Source of the DNA: Shinisaurus crocodilurus | Taxonomy: Eukaryota; Chordata; Lepidosauria; Squamata; Shinisauridae | DNA: 64,000 bases | Assembly: GCA_021292165.1 (NCBI GenBank) | Contig: CM037877.1 | Coordinates: forward strand, 106,515,858-106,579,857 | Reading direction: 5' to 3' | Shown here: piece by piece, positions 40,401 through 51,129 of the stretch | How positions within the stretch are numbered: position 1 is the first letter of the stretch | Layout of the letters: every line of letters starts with the position of its first letter | The notes under the pieces: generated by a model | Seen by the model: only the letters and a program-made list of their open reading frames with translations | Databases searched by the model: none | Told to the model about the DNA's origin: nothing | Translations under genes and position numbers: made by a program

Positions 40401-42035
40401 TCCTTTATTATGATTGTTCAGTGTTAGTGTTGTATTGTATTAGGTTTTAAATAATGTATTTAATATCTTTATTTGATTTCTGCCTCACCTTTCTACCAAG
40501 AAAATGGCACTCAAAGAGGCTTACAATTATAGTTACATAAAAATGGATTAAAACAAAGCAAGGCCTGTGGCTCATGCTGGCTCAGCTTGTCTGAGTGTGG
40601 AAAGCTAAGCAGGGTCAGGCCTGGTTATTACTTGGATGGGAGACCCCTCCTCTAGTTTCCTGCATTGAGCAGGGGGTTGGACTCGATGGCCTTGTAGGCT
40701 CCTTCCAACTCTATGATCTACTAAATCTATGAAATAATACAACAAATACATTAAAGCACAGTTAAAAACACAACAATAATAGAATAAAAACTGCACCCAA
40801 CCCAAAGGCCTGCTTGAATAAAAAAAATCTTTACCTGGTGAAAGGACAGCAGAGAGGGCCAATGTAACCTCCCCTTGGCAGGGAGTTCTACAGCTTGGGA
40901 GCAGCCACTGAGAAAGTCCTCTCTTGAGTCACCACCAACTATGCCTCTGAAGGCAGTGGTTCTGAGAGAAGGGCCTCTCCCAAAGATATTAAGATCTGGG
41001 TAGCCTTGTACGGGAAAAGGTGGTCTTTCAGGCAGCCTGGTCCCAAATATATAGAGCTCTATAGGTCATAACCAGCATTTTGAATTACATTTTGAATTCA
41101 GCCTACAAACAGACCAGAAGCCTCTGAAAGCTGTTGCAACAAGGGAGTCACATGCTCCCTGTAACTGGCCCCAGTCAACAGTCTGGCTGCAGCATTCTGG
41201 AGCAGCTGAAGACGTTTCCAAACAGTATTCAAAGGCAGCCCCATATAGAGCATGTTACAGTAGCTCAAAGGGGTGTAAGTAAGGCATGTGTGACCATGGC
41301 CAGATCAGACATTTCTAGGAAGGGGTGCAGTTGGCACACTAGTCTCAGCTGCGCAAACCCACTTTCACTGGAAACCGGGCATCCAGCTTGAGGGCTGAGT
41401 CCAAGAGTACACCCAAGCTGTGAAGCTTCAGGGGGAGTATAATCCCATCCAGCACAGGTTGAATCCCTGTTCCCTGATCTGCCTTTGGATTAACCAGGAA
41501 CACCACTGTCTTGTCTGGATTTAGCTTCAATTTGTTTGCCCTCATCCAGCCCATTACTGACATCAGACACAAATTTAGAAATAGAACAGCTTCCTTGGAT
41601 TTAGACGGAAAGGAGAGGTAGAGCCGGGTGTCATCAGCATACTGGTGGAACTGAACCCCAAAACCCCAGACAGTCTCTCCCAGTGGTTTCATGTATATGT
41701 TAAAAGCGTGGCGGATAAGAGGGAACCCTGAGGGACACCACATCCCAATGGCCACAGCGTTGAACATGAATTCCCCAGCACTACCTTCTGAAATTGCTCC
41801 TCCAAGAAGGACCAGAGCCACCATAGAACAGTGCCTCCCAGTCCCATCTCAGAAAGATGACCCAGAACAATACCATGGTTGATGGTATCAAAAGCTGCTG
41901 AGTGGTCCTGCAGAACCAACAAGGCAAAATCCCCCTGTTCAGTTCCTGCTGTAGATTGTCTACCAAGGCAACCAAAGCAATCTCTATCCCATAACTGGCC
42001 TGAAGCCAGATTGAAATAGATCTAGATAATCCACC
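40400..42035 (-). pseudogene. L2-like LINE with reverse transcriptase motifs, broken
   Basis: On the reverse strand the palm motifs of a non-LTR reverse transcriptase appear in order. They are DHSAAFDTINHG (motif A region, about 41880-41920), CGVPQGSLLS (motif B, about 41715), and HQYADDTRLYLSF (motif C with YADD, about 41625-41665). They are followed by LKLNPDKT and GVLLDSALKLDARF. Motif A-B and motif C lie in different frames, so it is frame-shifted. Downstream ORF2-tail and 3' UTR blocks continue to about 40400, interrupted by the 5S-derived SINE at 40556-40735. Confidence 0.85.
40556..40735 (+). mobile_element. 5S rRNA-derived SINE with CR1-like tail, copy 1
   Basis: The head 40562-40645 follows vertebrate 5S rRNA. 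In 40599-40645 (GGAAAGCTAAGCAGGGTCAG...GATGGGAGACC) I count two mismatches and one extra base against the 5S positions of the internal promoter (A box, intermediate element, C box). Immediately after comes a CR1-type tail: TTTCCTGCATTGAGCAGGGG, GGACTCGATGGCC, CCTTCCAACTCTATGATC, then CTATGAAAT repeats. No tRNA-like or Deu-type central domain fits in this short length. It is inserted in an L2-like LINE of opposite orientation. Confidence 0.85.
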
Positions 42036-42378
42036 CCATGCAGAAATCCCTGGAGCTAAGAAGCCACCACATACTCCAGCCCCTTGCTGTAGAATGGAAC
42101 ATTGGAGACTGGCCAGAAATTATCCAATTACCCAATTATCCAATACAGTGGCATTCAGGGAGAGCTTTTTATTTAACAAAGGTCTTACCACCAGCTCTTT
42201 TAGGCAAGATGGAAGCGCAAGATAGGAATTTATTATCTTCTATACAGTTGTACACTGCCCTGGAATCTGAACAGATGAAGGGCAGCATATAAATGTTTTG
42301 AGTGAATGAATGAAATTCCACTCCTCCTGAATTCTGGTCTCTTGAGGAGAATTTCTAAAAAAAATAAAATAATAATTA
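42036..42378. other. mixed; possible LINE 3' end
   Basis: TACACTGCCCTGGAATCTGA then GGGCAGCATATAAATG (42248-42297) resembles a plus-strand LINE 3' end. The rest is unassigned. Confidence 0.35.
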
Positions 42379-42627
42379 CAGTAATACCTTGGATTGCAAG
42401 TAACGGTTTGAGAGCTGTTTTGCAAGACAAGCAAATTTGTAAATATTTATTTAATTTTTTTTTACTTTATATACAAGCGACGTCTTGCAATACAAGTACT
42501 GTAGTACGGCTTAAATTAAAAATCTCTGTAAAAAATTTTTTGGGGGGATTTCGTTTTGATATAAGAGTGTTTTGGATTACAAGCACGTTTCCAGAACGAA
42601 TTATGCTCTCAATCCAAGGCATGACTG
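42379..42627 (-). mobile_element. Tigger/pogo-like MITE copy 2 (inverted)
   Basis: CAGTAATACCTTGG at the left and CCAAGGCATGACTG at the right, with TA on both sides. It is the reverse complement of the copy at 2424, with the same 250-bp scale. Confidence 0.88.
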
Positions 42628-42749
42628 TACAGAATTGAGGCATGAGCAATTTGCACCATCTTTCAGTTGTTTTTGTTATTCACATCTTTTCCTACCTCAG
42701 CATTCTACATGTGTGCATTGATATAACACTGGAGTGTGGGCATTGTTTG

Positions 42750-42992
42750 TTTGTTTGTTTGTTTATTTATTATATTTATACCCTGCCTTTTTTCCTACAA
42801 GGAACCCAAGGCGGCTTACATAATCCTCCTCCTCCTGTTTTATCCTCACAACGAACCCTGTGAGGTAGGTTAGGCTGAGAGTCAGTGACTGGCCCAAAGT
42901 CACCCAGTGAGTTTCATGGCGAAGCGGGGACTAGAACCCGGATCTTCCGAGTCCCAGTCCAACACTCTCACCACTACGCCACACTGGCTCTT
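42750..42992 (-). mobile_element. tRNA-derived reptile SINE, copy 5
   Basis: Reverse strand: TTTATTTATT tail complement, GGAACCCAAGGCGGCTTACA, CCCTGTGAGGTAGGTTAGGC, and the head with GGACTAGAACCCGGATC (B-box complement). Close to full length. Confidence 0.88.
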
Positions 42993-44114
42993 GTTGTTGG
43001 GTTGTTCTTGTTGTTTTTAAGCAATCTTGATGAGATCATAAATGGTACCTCTGGGACTTCCATCAACCCACTTCCTTAAAGAACAGTTCCTCATAACTTC
43101 CAAATTAAATAGCAGGGGCTTCCACCCTTTTACAAAAATGCAATAATAAATCCTTTCAAATGTTATGAAGCGACTTTATTAGCTAGATAACATCCTTATC
43201 GCTTTCATGCAAATATATGTTCCTCGAAAAGGGATATGCTCATTTGTTCAACACCCTGACGCCTGACATTTCCTTTGGTGTTTCTTTAAATAGTATTATA
43301 AAAGAATTTATTTTCCCCATGAGGGCTTTCAACTATGAATCACTCCATTTCAATTCTGGTTATTACTCAAGACCATCATCATTGCTAACAAAGTATTTAT
43401 TAGCCTGGTGCTAATCACCCTTTGTATTCCTTAGCCATAAATGCTCCACTGAAATGCTGCTAACAAATACAGCTATTTTCTATTGATATTTATTAATGGT
43501 GCTTCTCATTACCATCCTTTTTTTTTTATGGTCACATGCATATGTGATGCTGTTCAAAAAGGGTTATATTCAAATGAGGTTGTAATGGAAATAGCACTTT
43601 CAGAATTGTTGTCTATTAAATGCATCTGAATAAATCACAATATACGCCTACATTATTCCTGGGTATTATCAGCTTTGGCACTGGCAATCTGGTTAATAAA
43701 TATTTTTTTGATGGGATATGAAAATCTTTCTGTGTAGGTGCTGAGGGAGGGAGCATCTCTCAAAACCCTAATTTGAATCTGAGTAAGTACAGTATAATAG
43801 GATGCATTAGAGGTATATATGTATAGCATGAGGAGGATTTCTGATCTCTCTCACCACATTTCCTCAATTATCATCTGGAGTGACTACATGGAACATATAC
43901 AGCTCCCTGCCAGGAAAGAATACGGAGATATTTTGCATTCAGTGTCACGGGGCAGAAACGGCTTTGGAAAATCCTGTTGGTTGGTTATGCTTTCAGAACA
44001 AACATCATGCCGACAGCTTGCAGAGCTATGATTGTGCTGGAAGAATTACTGCAGTATGAGAGGAAAGAGAACTGTAGAATCTCAAATTGCCCACGGCAGT
44101 AACACCACTACAGA
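42993..44114. other. no recognised feature
   Basis: AT-rich, probably unique non-coding sequence. A T run at 43521-43529 is the only low-complexity feature. Confidence 0.4.
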
Positions 44115-44230
44115 GGGCACAACCCTATAAGCATCATTAGACAGAAACAAAGTCCTATGCTGGCTGGGGAATGCTGGGATTTTTAAGGACTTTTATCCTC
44201 TCTACTAAACAGGCATAGGATTGCACCCTT
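44115..44230. mobile_element. short fold-back MITE with GGGYRCAAYCCTAT ends
   Basis: GGGCACAACCCTATAAGC and the right-hand inverse GGCATAGGATTGCACCCT form terminal inverted repeats. The interior is AAGTCCTATGCTGGCTGGGG and its partial mirror. Same end motif as the elements at 9291 and 63579. Confidence 0.55.
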
Positions 44231-44934
44231 AGATAGTTTAAAGAAGTATAGTATGATACACGTCATTGTCACTGCTTAAGATGTGTCGAACTCCCCTGAA
44301 AAATTCCACCAGCCTTATCAGAATTATTTTGCTTCTGTCAAAATTCCATGGACTTTTTGACCAAATGGGGACTTCCAAATTCACATCAAATTATGCTGAA
44401 ACCATTTAATTAAAAATTAATTAAATTTTAATTAATTGTTGTTGTTGTAGTCAACAACAACAATTATGATCAATTACTACTGTTGTAACTGGTCACTGTG
44501 CTTATGTTGCAAACATTTAAGCTTTAATTGAACTCTCACATTTTCTGCATTTTCTGCATTTTCTTGACATTTGTCCCCACCGTTTACACTTTTCCTTCTA
44601 TGCCCATGATATGAAACTAGAAACTAAGGATGCTACTTTATGGATCTGATGGTGGACTCTCTAGTCTAGACCATGAAAATGTGTGCCATAATAAATCTGT
44701 TAGTCTTTAAGGTCCCACAAGACCCTTTCTTGTTTTAGCTCCAGTTGTGAAATTAAAAAATCTATATAACTGATAATCTATATAACTGATCAACACCAAG
44801 GGGCCATCTAACTAGACCCCTCCCCCCCCAAAAAAGTCACATTTAAACCTTCTCTGGAATTTATTGGAGTCCAAAATCCAAGTTTGGTGTCTGACTATTA
44901 CTACAAACTCAAGTCACGGATATATGCCTTAGAA
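44231..44934. other. no recognised feature
   Basis: AT-rich, with a short palindrome AATTAAATTTTAATT and a TTGTTGTTG / CAACAACAA pair at 44436-44462. Confidence 0.4.
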
Positions 44935-45069
44935 CAGGGCTCTCCAACCTTGGGTCCCCAGATATCCCTGGCCTACAGTTCCCAGCATACCAGCCAGCAT
45001 AGCTAATGGCAAAGGATTCTGGGAACTGTAATCCAGCAACATCTGGGGACCCAAGGTTGGAGAGCCCTG
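44935..45069. mobile_element. 135-bp fold-back hAT MITE, family M, perfect duplication
   Basis: CAGGGCTCTCCAACCTTGGG ... CCAAGGTTGGAGAGCCCTG, flanked by perfect CCTTAGAA (44927-44934 and 45070-45077). Confidence 0.93.
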
Positions 45070-45154
45070 CCTTAGAATGTAAGCAATTGTCAAAGTATTT
45101 CACATTGTCAATTAACATAAAAACAGCATGATTCAGCAATTACTGAGATCAGTA

Positions 45155-45403
45155 CAGTCATGCCTTGGATTGAGAGCATAATTTGTTCTGGAAACGTGCT
45201 TGTAATCCAAAACACTCTTATATCAAAACAAAATCCCCCCAAAAAATGTGTACAGAGATTTTTAATTTAAGCCGTACTACAGTACTTGTATTGCAAGACG
45301 TCACTTGTATATCAAGTAAAAAATAAATAAATAAATATTTAAAAATTTGCTTGTCTTGCAAAACGCTCTCAAACCAAGTTACTTGCAATCCAAGGTATTA
45401 CTG
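45155..45403 (+). mobile_element. Tigger/pogo-like MITE copy 3
   Basis: CAGTCATGCCTTGG to CCAAGGTATTACTG. Left flank TA, right flank AA (one base changed). Very similar to the copy at 2424. Confidence 0.88.
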
Positions 45404-45437
45404 AAATTGGATACACACTTATTTTTCAAGTTTGCAA

Positions 45438-45464
45438 AACACACACACACACACACACACACAC
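45438..45464 (+). repeat. (CA)n microsatellite
   Basis: About 13 CA units. Confidence 0.95.
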
Positions 45465-46119
45465 TCTTCAGAATATCTATTTATCTTCTGTACCAACCAG
45501 TAAGTGAAATTTCATCTCTTTTTCCTCCTTATGTGCATTATTCTTATCGCAGGTGCATTTGTCACTGTACCATTACAGAAAGAAAAGTAGGAGATGCAGA
45601 ACAGCTGCTGACTATGAAGAAATAAACCTTTTAAGGTAGAGATTGCATCCATAAATTCCACACCATGTCTAGCCTATGCAGTTTCCCCAACACTGAATTA
45701 ATGATTGAGACAAAGATGGAGAAATGAAATGAATTGTCACAACAACTTCTGTAACTGAGAAAGTATTCATAGATGGTGCTGTTGTTGTTTAAGAGCCATG
45801 AGTTCTGATAGAGCTGCCACTGGATTTCAGCGTAGGCAAAATTTGATGTGAATTTGGAGGGTTCTGCTTAGACAGAAAAAAACCCCACCTGTTGTAATTT
45901 TGAGGGAAGTTTTAAAAAATCTTAGGAAGAAGTACAAACTTTCTCCAGATGGGTTTCACATATCTAAGTTGCCACCAATCTTCACCTAGAGTAGAGGCAA
46001 ATTGGAGGGTCTTGCTTAACATGTATAGGTCATTCCTATATATATTCAGGAAGAAGTGAGTGAGAGAGTTTTCTGCAATTTCAAAAAGATATTTTTAAAA
46101 AGTACCATGGCCTTCCACA
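45465..46119. other. no recognised feature
   Basis: Non-coding; nothing supported. Confidence 0.4.
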
Positions 46120-46549
46120 CAGGGATGTACAGTTTTTGTTTAATCTGTTTTTTGTGTTTTGCAGTTTGTCAGGTTTCTTTTATTCTGTCATCCTTCCTCT
46201 CAGTGACAGAATCAGACATTTCCCCCTTCAGAAAAATATGTAAGAACATCCACTATACTTTATGTAACATTTGCTGGTATTTTGCATATTTTTCTTAGTA
46301 CTACACAGTAGAGGAGAGATTTGGGGTGTAAAAATATATCAGTGTATTTTCCACTAACTATTGTACTTTTGTATGACTAGATTTACATACTATCCTGGAA
46401 AGTAAAAACAAACAAACAAAAAACAATCCACAGGTCTGCAGAATTCACACAGCTCAGAAGATGTTGGCACACTGCGGAATCCATTGGTTGAATTAATAGA
46501 AATCCGAAGTCAACAATTGCATACATTTTGGATTTCTCTGACATCGCAA
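46120..46549. mobile_element. hAT element J copy 2
   Basis: Begins CAGGGATGTACAGTTTTTG and ends GATTTCTCTGACATCGCAA, flanked by perfect CTTCCACA (46112-46119 and 46550-46557). Shares GTCTGC(G)GAAT and AGAAATC(C/T)GAA blocks with 27633-28132. The right terminus has drifted from the expected CATCCCTG. Confidence 0.75.
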
Positions 46550-46557
46550 CTTCCACA

Positions 46558-47344
46558 CCACCATGTCTAATTTCGCGCCACCATGCCATCTTGGGATTTA
46601 AAGCTGTTGCTGTTTCTTGTTCTTTGCTTCTTCTTTTAAAAAAAACATCAAACATTTGAGGGAAAGGGCCTCCAGATCCGTTTGTACCCGAAGGCTGTTT
46701 TTGTACTTTATACAAAACCAAGGGCAAGAAGCATTTCATCACATTGTGAATATGTGATTACCTTAATGAAACTCTCTTACTCCCTTCTTCCTGATCCCGA
46801 AAGTTATGTAGAATCCATATCCAGAAAACCTCAATGGGTTATATCTGAATAGCCCCTCTTGCTGACAGAATGGCTTCTGTCAGCAGAACAGGGAGCTGGT
46901 GATTCTCCTGCCTTTTGCAGCATCCCACAGAGCCTCACTATCTGCTTTGGAGGGTTGGCAGACCCTTTAGAGCAGATTTTGGGAGCCATGGGGACTGCAG
47001 GGGGGACAGGGGGGGATGTTTGCTCACAAGACACTGGATTTCATCCCATGTTTTAATCACACATCTCTGGCCTTTGAAAGACCAGAGATAAGGGAAGTTT
47101 ATAGAATACTCACTATTACCTTGGCTTTCCAATTTTTATATCAGGTAAATGGTGGGTATGTTTTGTGGCTGCATTCAGGAGAGATACCATTCCTATATTG
47201 TGTAACCCCTGATTATTTCACTTGACTATATTCTTGACAATTCTGTCCATATTGGAGGCTACTAATCAGGTAACGAGGCCTTACTAAATTGGGCAGATAT
47301 TGAAAAGTTGGGTACTTACCATGAAGTTCCATTTCAATTCGGTA
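46558..47344. other. no recognised feature
   Basis: Non-coding; no boundaries or exon signals supported. Confidence 0.35.
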
Positions 47345-48148
47345 TGTGGGAGACATCCATCGTGGGTTAACTCCTCCCACTGCCCAGGACAGGCAAGGAA
47401 CACGTGACCTGGCTTTTTCTGGCCTCTGTGGCTCCTCCCAGCCAGTCTTTTCTAGCTGAGCTTTCAGACCAGTCCTTGTTGAATTAACATAAGTGATTCC
47501 TCAGGGAGAGTGCAGCTAGTTCGAGACCATTTTGGCTGATGTTATAGCTATGAGGAGGAATAGCACCTTGAGAGAGAGAAAATGTAGTGAGACAGTTTTT
47601 AGCAGCTCAATGGGGAAACTGGTAAGAATAAATTGGTATGAGTATCACATGCAGATTCCAAATTGGGATGTGATGTATAACGGATGACATAGCAGTGGGT
47701 GAAAATATCCAACTCCTTATTGTTAATAATATCTTCTATCCAAGAAGGGTAGCCCTAGAGAAAGAAGGATGCTGTGGAGTTTTTCTTGTTTGTTGGAGCG
47801 AGCCATCTTGCAGCAAAAGAAGAAACACGCAAGAGAAGGAAAAAACAAAAGCTCTCTCTTTTTTCCTTTTTCTAAAGCAGAGAACAGAAAAACTGGACAA
47901 GGAGAGAAGACAAACACCAAGGTTTGTAGAGATAAAGAATAGGAAAAGAGAATAAGAAAATAAGAGGCCCAACTAGAGAGTTTATTGAAAGACAAACTAG
48001 AACAAGCTCTGTCCCAGGCAGAGGCAAGGAACCAACTGGCTTGGAGGAGCCACAGAGACTAGGATCAAGGCAAAGAGCCTGGTCACGTGTTCCTTGCCTG
48101 CCCTGCACAGTGGGAGGAGTTAACACATGGTGGATGTCTCCTCACAGT
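47345..48148. mobile_element. 800-bp element with about 115-bp inverted ends
   Basis: Left arm 47345-47462 (GTGGGAGACATCCATC, AACTCCTCCCACTG, GACAGGCAAGGAACACGTGA, CTGTGGCTCCTCCCAGCCAG) is mirrored on the right at about 48030-48148 (CTGGCTTGGAGGAGCCACAG ... GGATGTCTCCTCAC). The interior is purine-rich (AAGAAGAAACACGC, AGAGAAGACAAAC). Outer limits and target duplication could not be fixed, and superfamily is unknown. No clear transposase. Confidence 0.6.
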
Positions 48149-48308
48149 GAATGGGAATCAGTGGTCTTGGCTGTGGTGAGGCAGTATGTAAATGTAACCA
48201 AATGTAGGGGTGAGCTTTTTTCTTACTAGTTTTAATTAACATACATGGGGCAGAGCAGATTACAGTGCCCACATATAATAATAAAAAGAGATAATTCAAT
48301 GACCTACT

Positions 48309-48702
48309 TAGGGGTGGGCGATCTGCCCACCACTCGACTCGCAGCGCGCAAGCCAAGCGCTGCCGTTGTGTGAGCAGAGCCAAGTGGAAAGTGAGCGCCA
48401 GCTGAGGTGCTCGCCAGACTTACGGGTTCCTGGCGCTACATTGTTTAAGTACAAAAAAGCGTAAGGTACATTCAAAATGACCGTGATTTGTGCAAGTTAC
48501 TCAAATCATAGTCGTTTTTAACATATCTTATGCTGTTTTCCATGTAAACAACGTACCGGAACCTGGAAGTCGCTTTCCCAGCTCGGCTCGTGTTCTCACG
48601 AGCCAAGCCAGGGAAACAGGTAGGGCGAGCAGGGCTCGGAGGGTCAAGCCCGGCAAGTTCGCCCGACTTCCACCCCCCAATCGTGCTCCGTGCACATCAC
48701 TA
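48309..48702. mobile_element. fold-back hAT-like MITE, family A copy 6
   Basis: From TAGGGGTGGGCGATC to GTGCACATCACTA, with the central hairpin GTAAGGTACATTCAAAATGA / CATATCTTATGC-type and the shared CACGAGCCAAGCCAGGGAAA block. Confidence 0.7.
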
Positions 48703-49451
48703 CTACATACATTTGGTATTACTGCAGTTTAGAAGAACTGATTACAATTTTCAAGTCAAAAGTAGTTAACTGCAGGTTTCCACATATGATTGCCCTCTAA
48801 GTCATCTGCCCCGTTTATTTTTGGCTTCTCATTTACAGATACTCTTTTGTTTTGCTTTCAAATCTGTCAGAAGAAGCATCCAACTTACCATTATGCCTGC
48901 AAGTACAGTTCATTTCTTTCTGAAAATGCAACCCATGAGGGCCCCAAAACAGACGCACGCAGCTCACACTGAAGCACAGAACTATCTAAATTACTCTTTG
49001 CAACCTTGGCTGGTGGGATATCATAATCATAATTAAACAAAACAGTTATATTGTCTGGAATCTTCACCTCAGAGAGTCAGAAATGGACCTCCCCATCTGT
49101 TCTTTAAAGCTGCTGACAGCTAGTCCATCTTGAGTGCCACCGGCAAGATGCAAATAATGCATTTGTTTATGCTGACCTCATGCAAAATTGGCAGGGAACG
49201 TAAACATTTATATGTGAAATGCTGCCACCCCATTGGTCCAAAAGCACAGACCTCTGCTGATGCGCATTCTAATCCTCATCTTGCAAAATGTGACATGTTT
49301 TGTTTCACAGAAGGAGAATTGCAGAAGCATCCCTAATTCTGTCTTCATTTGTGGCACTCCCTCTTATTCTACCCTCACCACAATAAAATGGCTGGCTGGC
49401 TGGCTGGAAGGAAGAATTAAAAACAAAAACAAAGATCCGATCCCTATAACA
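48703..49451. other. no recognised feature
   Basis: Non-coding. A short GGCTGGCTGGCTGGAAGGAA patch is at 49390-49412. Confidence 0.4.
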
Positions 49452-49764
49452 CAGGGGTACACAACGTGGTGGCCCTCCAGATATTTTGGCCTACAACTCC
49501 CATTAACCACAGTCATAGATTTCATAGATCATAGAGTTGGAAGGAGCCTACAAGGCTATCGAGTCCAACCCCCTGCTCAATGCAGGAAACTAGAGGAGGG
49601 GTCTCCCATCCAAGTAATAACCAGGCCTGACCCTGCTTAGCTTTCCACACTCAGACAAGCTGAGCCAGCGTAAGCCACAGGCCTGTCCACATAGCCAATG
49701 GTCAGAGATTTTGGGAGTTGTAGTCTAAAACATCTGGAGGGTACCAGGTTGCCGCCTACCACTG
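49452..49764. mobile_element. hAT MITE split by a 5S-derived SINE
   Basis: Left part CAGGGGTACACAACGTGGTGG to the CTACAACTCCCATTAAC block (49452-49510), right part from AGCCAATGGTCAGAGATT to ACCAGGTTGCCGCCTACCACTG. Flanks CTATAACA and CTATAATA match at 7 of 8. The 5S-SINE (49511-49684) was inserted later. Confidence 0.8.
49511..49684 (-). mobile_element. 5S rRNA-derived SINE with CR1-like tail, copy 2
   Basis: Reverse-strand copy of the unit at 40556-40735. CR1-type tail: CATAGATTTCATAGATCATA, GAGTTGGAAGGAGCC and CATTGAGCAGG in complement. The 5S-like promoter portion lies at 49600-49646. The junction between the two parts falls at the same place as in copy 1 (after GGGAGACC), so this is a family and not a chance neighbour pair. 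Confidence 0.85.
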
Positions 49765-50685
49765 CTATAATACCTTCCAATTACTGCTGGTAAGCTTTGA
49801 AATGTTCTCTGCCCTTAAGTTAATCGAATGACATTTCATACAGAATGCTGTAGTCCCAGAATGAAGTACCTTTGATCATTTCCACATGTATTGCTTTTCC
49901 AGCTTTTCACGGGAGGTTGTTTGCTTCCAATATGGCTGTTGCTGCCAAGGTTTGCACCTGTTGCTCTTCAGCCATCATGTGAAAAATGCGTGCATCCCTG
50001 TGAATGAGGTGAAGAGACACAAGCCATCATGCAAAACTGGCAGGCAAAGCTTTCAAAACACACTTGGTATTCACTGAGGACAAAAAATACTTAGGGGTCT
50101 TATCTGGATTTCATGCAGGTGTCATCCACTCTGGTGGACATGTGCAGTACGATCAAATTTAGAGTGTGCACACATGAAGACAGGAACTTGTCATAGAATA
50201 TTTATGATGAGACAACAGGCATATCATAACCCAGGTTCACTCACAAGGAGATTAGACAAGTAGCAAATTGCTTAATGTTTTAAAATGCACATCCTAAAAA
50301 TACCTGGGGGCTATATTTACTGTAAATGCTTTGTGACTTGGCCAGGTTTTCGGCATTATTCTGCGATGACTTAGCTGAAGTCAAGCTTAGTCATAAACAA
50401 TAATGTAAATGGGGACAGCTCTTTAAAATTTAAAGATATGAAGAATGCAATGAAATGCCCTCGAATGCTTATTGCTGGCGCTTCCAACCCACAAAGGAGT
50501 TTTATCTCCTCTATTTATTAGGGGACTCAGCATTTTACCACTAACTTTCTACCTTTTAACAAGATGCCATAAATGGATTATGCTCTTCCTTTGCTGATAA
50601 GCAATCCGAAAATATGCAGGGTTACCTTTCAAGGGTATCGTCTGACCCATACAGCAAGTGATACGCAACATTGTTATGCACCTTA
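49765..50685. other. no recognised feature
   Basis: Non-coding, nothing supported. Confidence 0.4.
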
Positions 50686-50832
50686 AGGGGTGGGTAGGCA
50701 ATCTGGTGTCCTCCCTCCAGATGTTTTGGACTACAACTCCCATTAGCCCCAGACAGCATGATGACTGGTAAGAAATTATGGGAGTCGTAGTCCAAAACAC
50801 CTGGACGACACCAGGTTGTCCCGCCCTGTTTT
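50686..50832. mobile_element. hAT MITE (CCAGATGTTTTGGACTACAA type), decayed
   Basis: Fold-back with GGCAATCTGGTGTCCTCC, CCAGATGTTTTGGACTACAA and the mirrored GTAGTCCAAAACACCTGG, ending CCAGGTTGTCCCGCCCTG. No exact duplication found, so boundaries are approximate. Confidence 0.7.
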
Positions 50833-50985
50833 AAGGATCCCTAAGATCTTAAAGATGGGTCAACACTTAAACTAGAAATTGTATTAAATTTAGAAAGATG
50901 TCTATAACCTACAATCTATAAATAGAGAAAAGGTGACATCCTGCTAAACAGGATAAAAAGGTTTGCTTTAAATCATATATTAAAC

Positions 50986-51121
50986 CAGCCTTCCCCAAGC
51001 TGGTGCCCTCCAGATGTTTTGGACGGCAACTCCCATCAGCCCTAGCCAGCATGGCCAATGGTCAAGGATAGTGAGAGTTGTAGTCCAAAACATCTGGAGG
51101 TTATCAGGTTGGGGAAGGTGG
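50986..51121. mobile_element. 136-bp hAT MITE with perfect duplication
   Basis: CAGCCTTCCCCAAGCTGGTG ... CAGGTTGGGGAAGGTGG, flanked by perfect TATTAAAC (50978-50985 and 51122-51129). Confidence 0.92.
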
Positions 51122-51129
51122 TATTAAAC

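Noticed and set aside
40562..40645. Functional 5S rRNA gene
   Set aside because: Only about the first three quarters are 5S-like, the 5' half is diverged, and a CR1-like tail replaces the 5S 3' end.
44115..44230. Another family M hAT hairpin
   Set aside because: It shares the GGCTGGGG...GCTGGG words, but its ends are GGGCACAACC/GGTTGCACCC-type, not CAGTGTTCTC.
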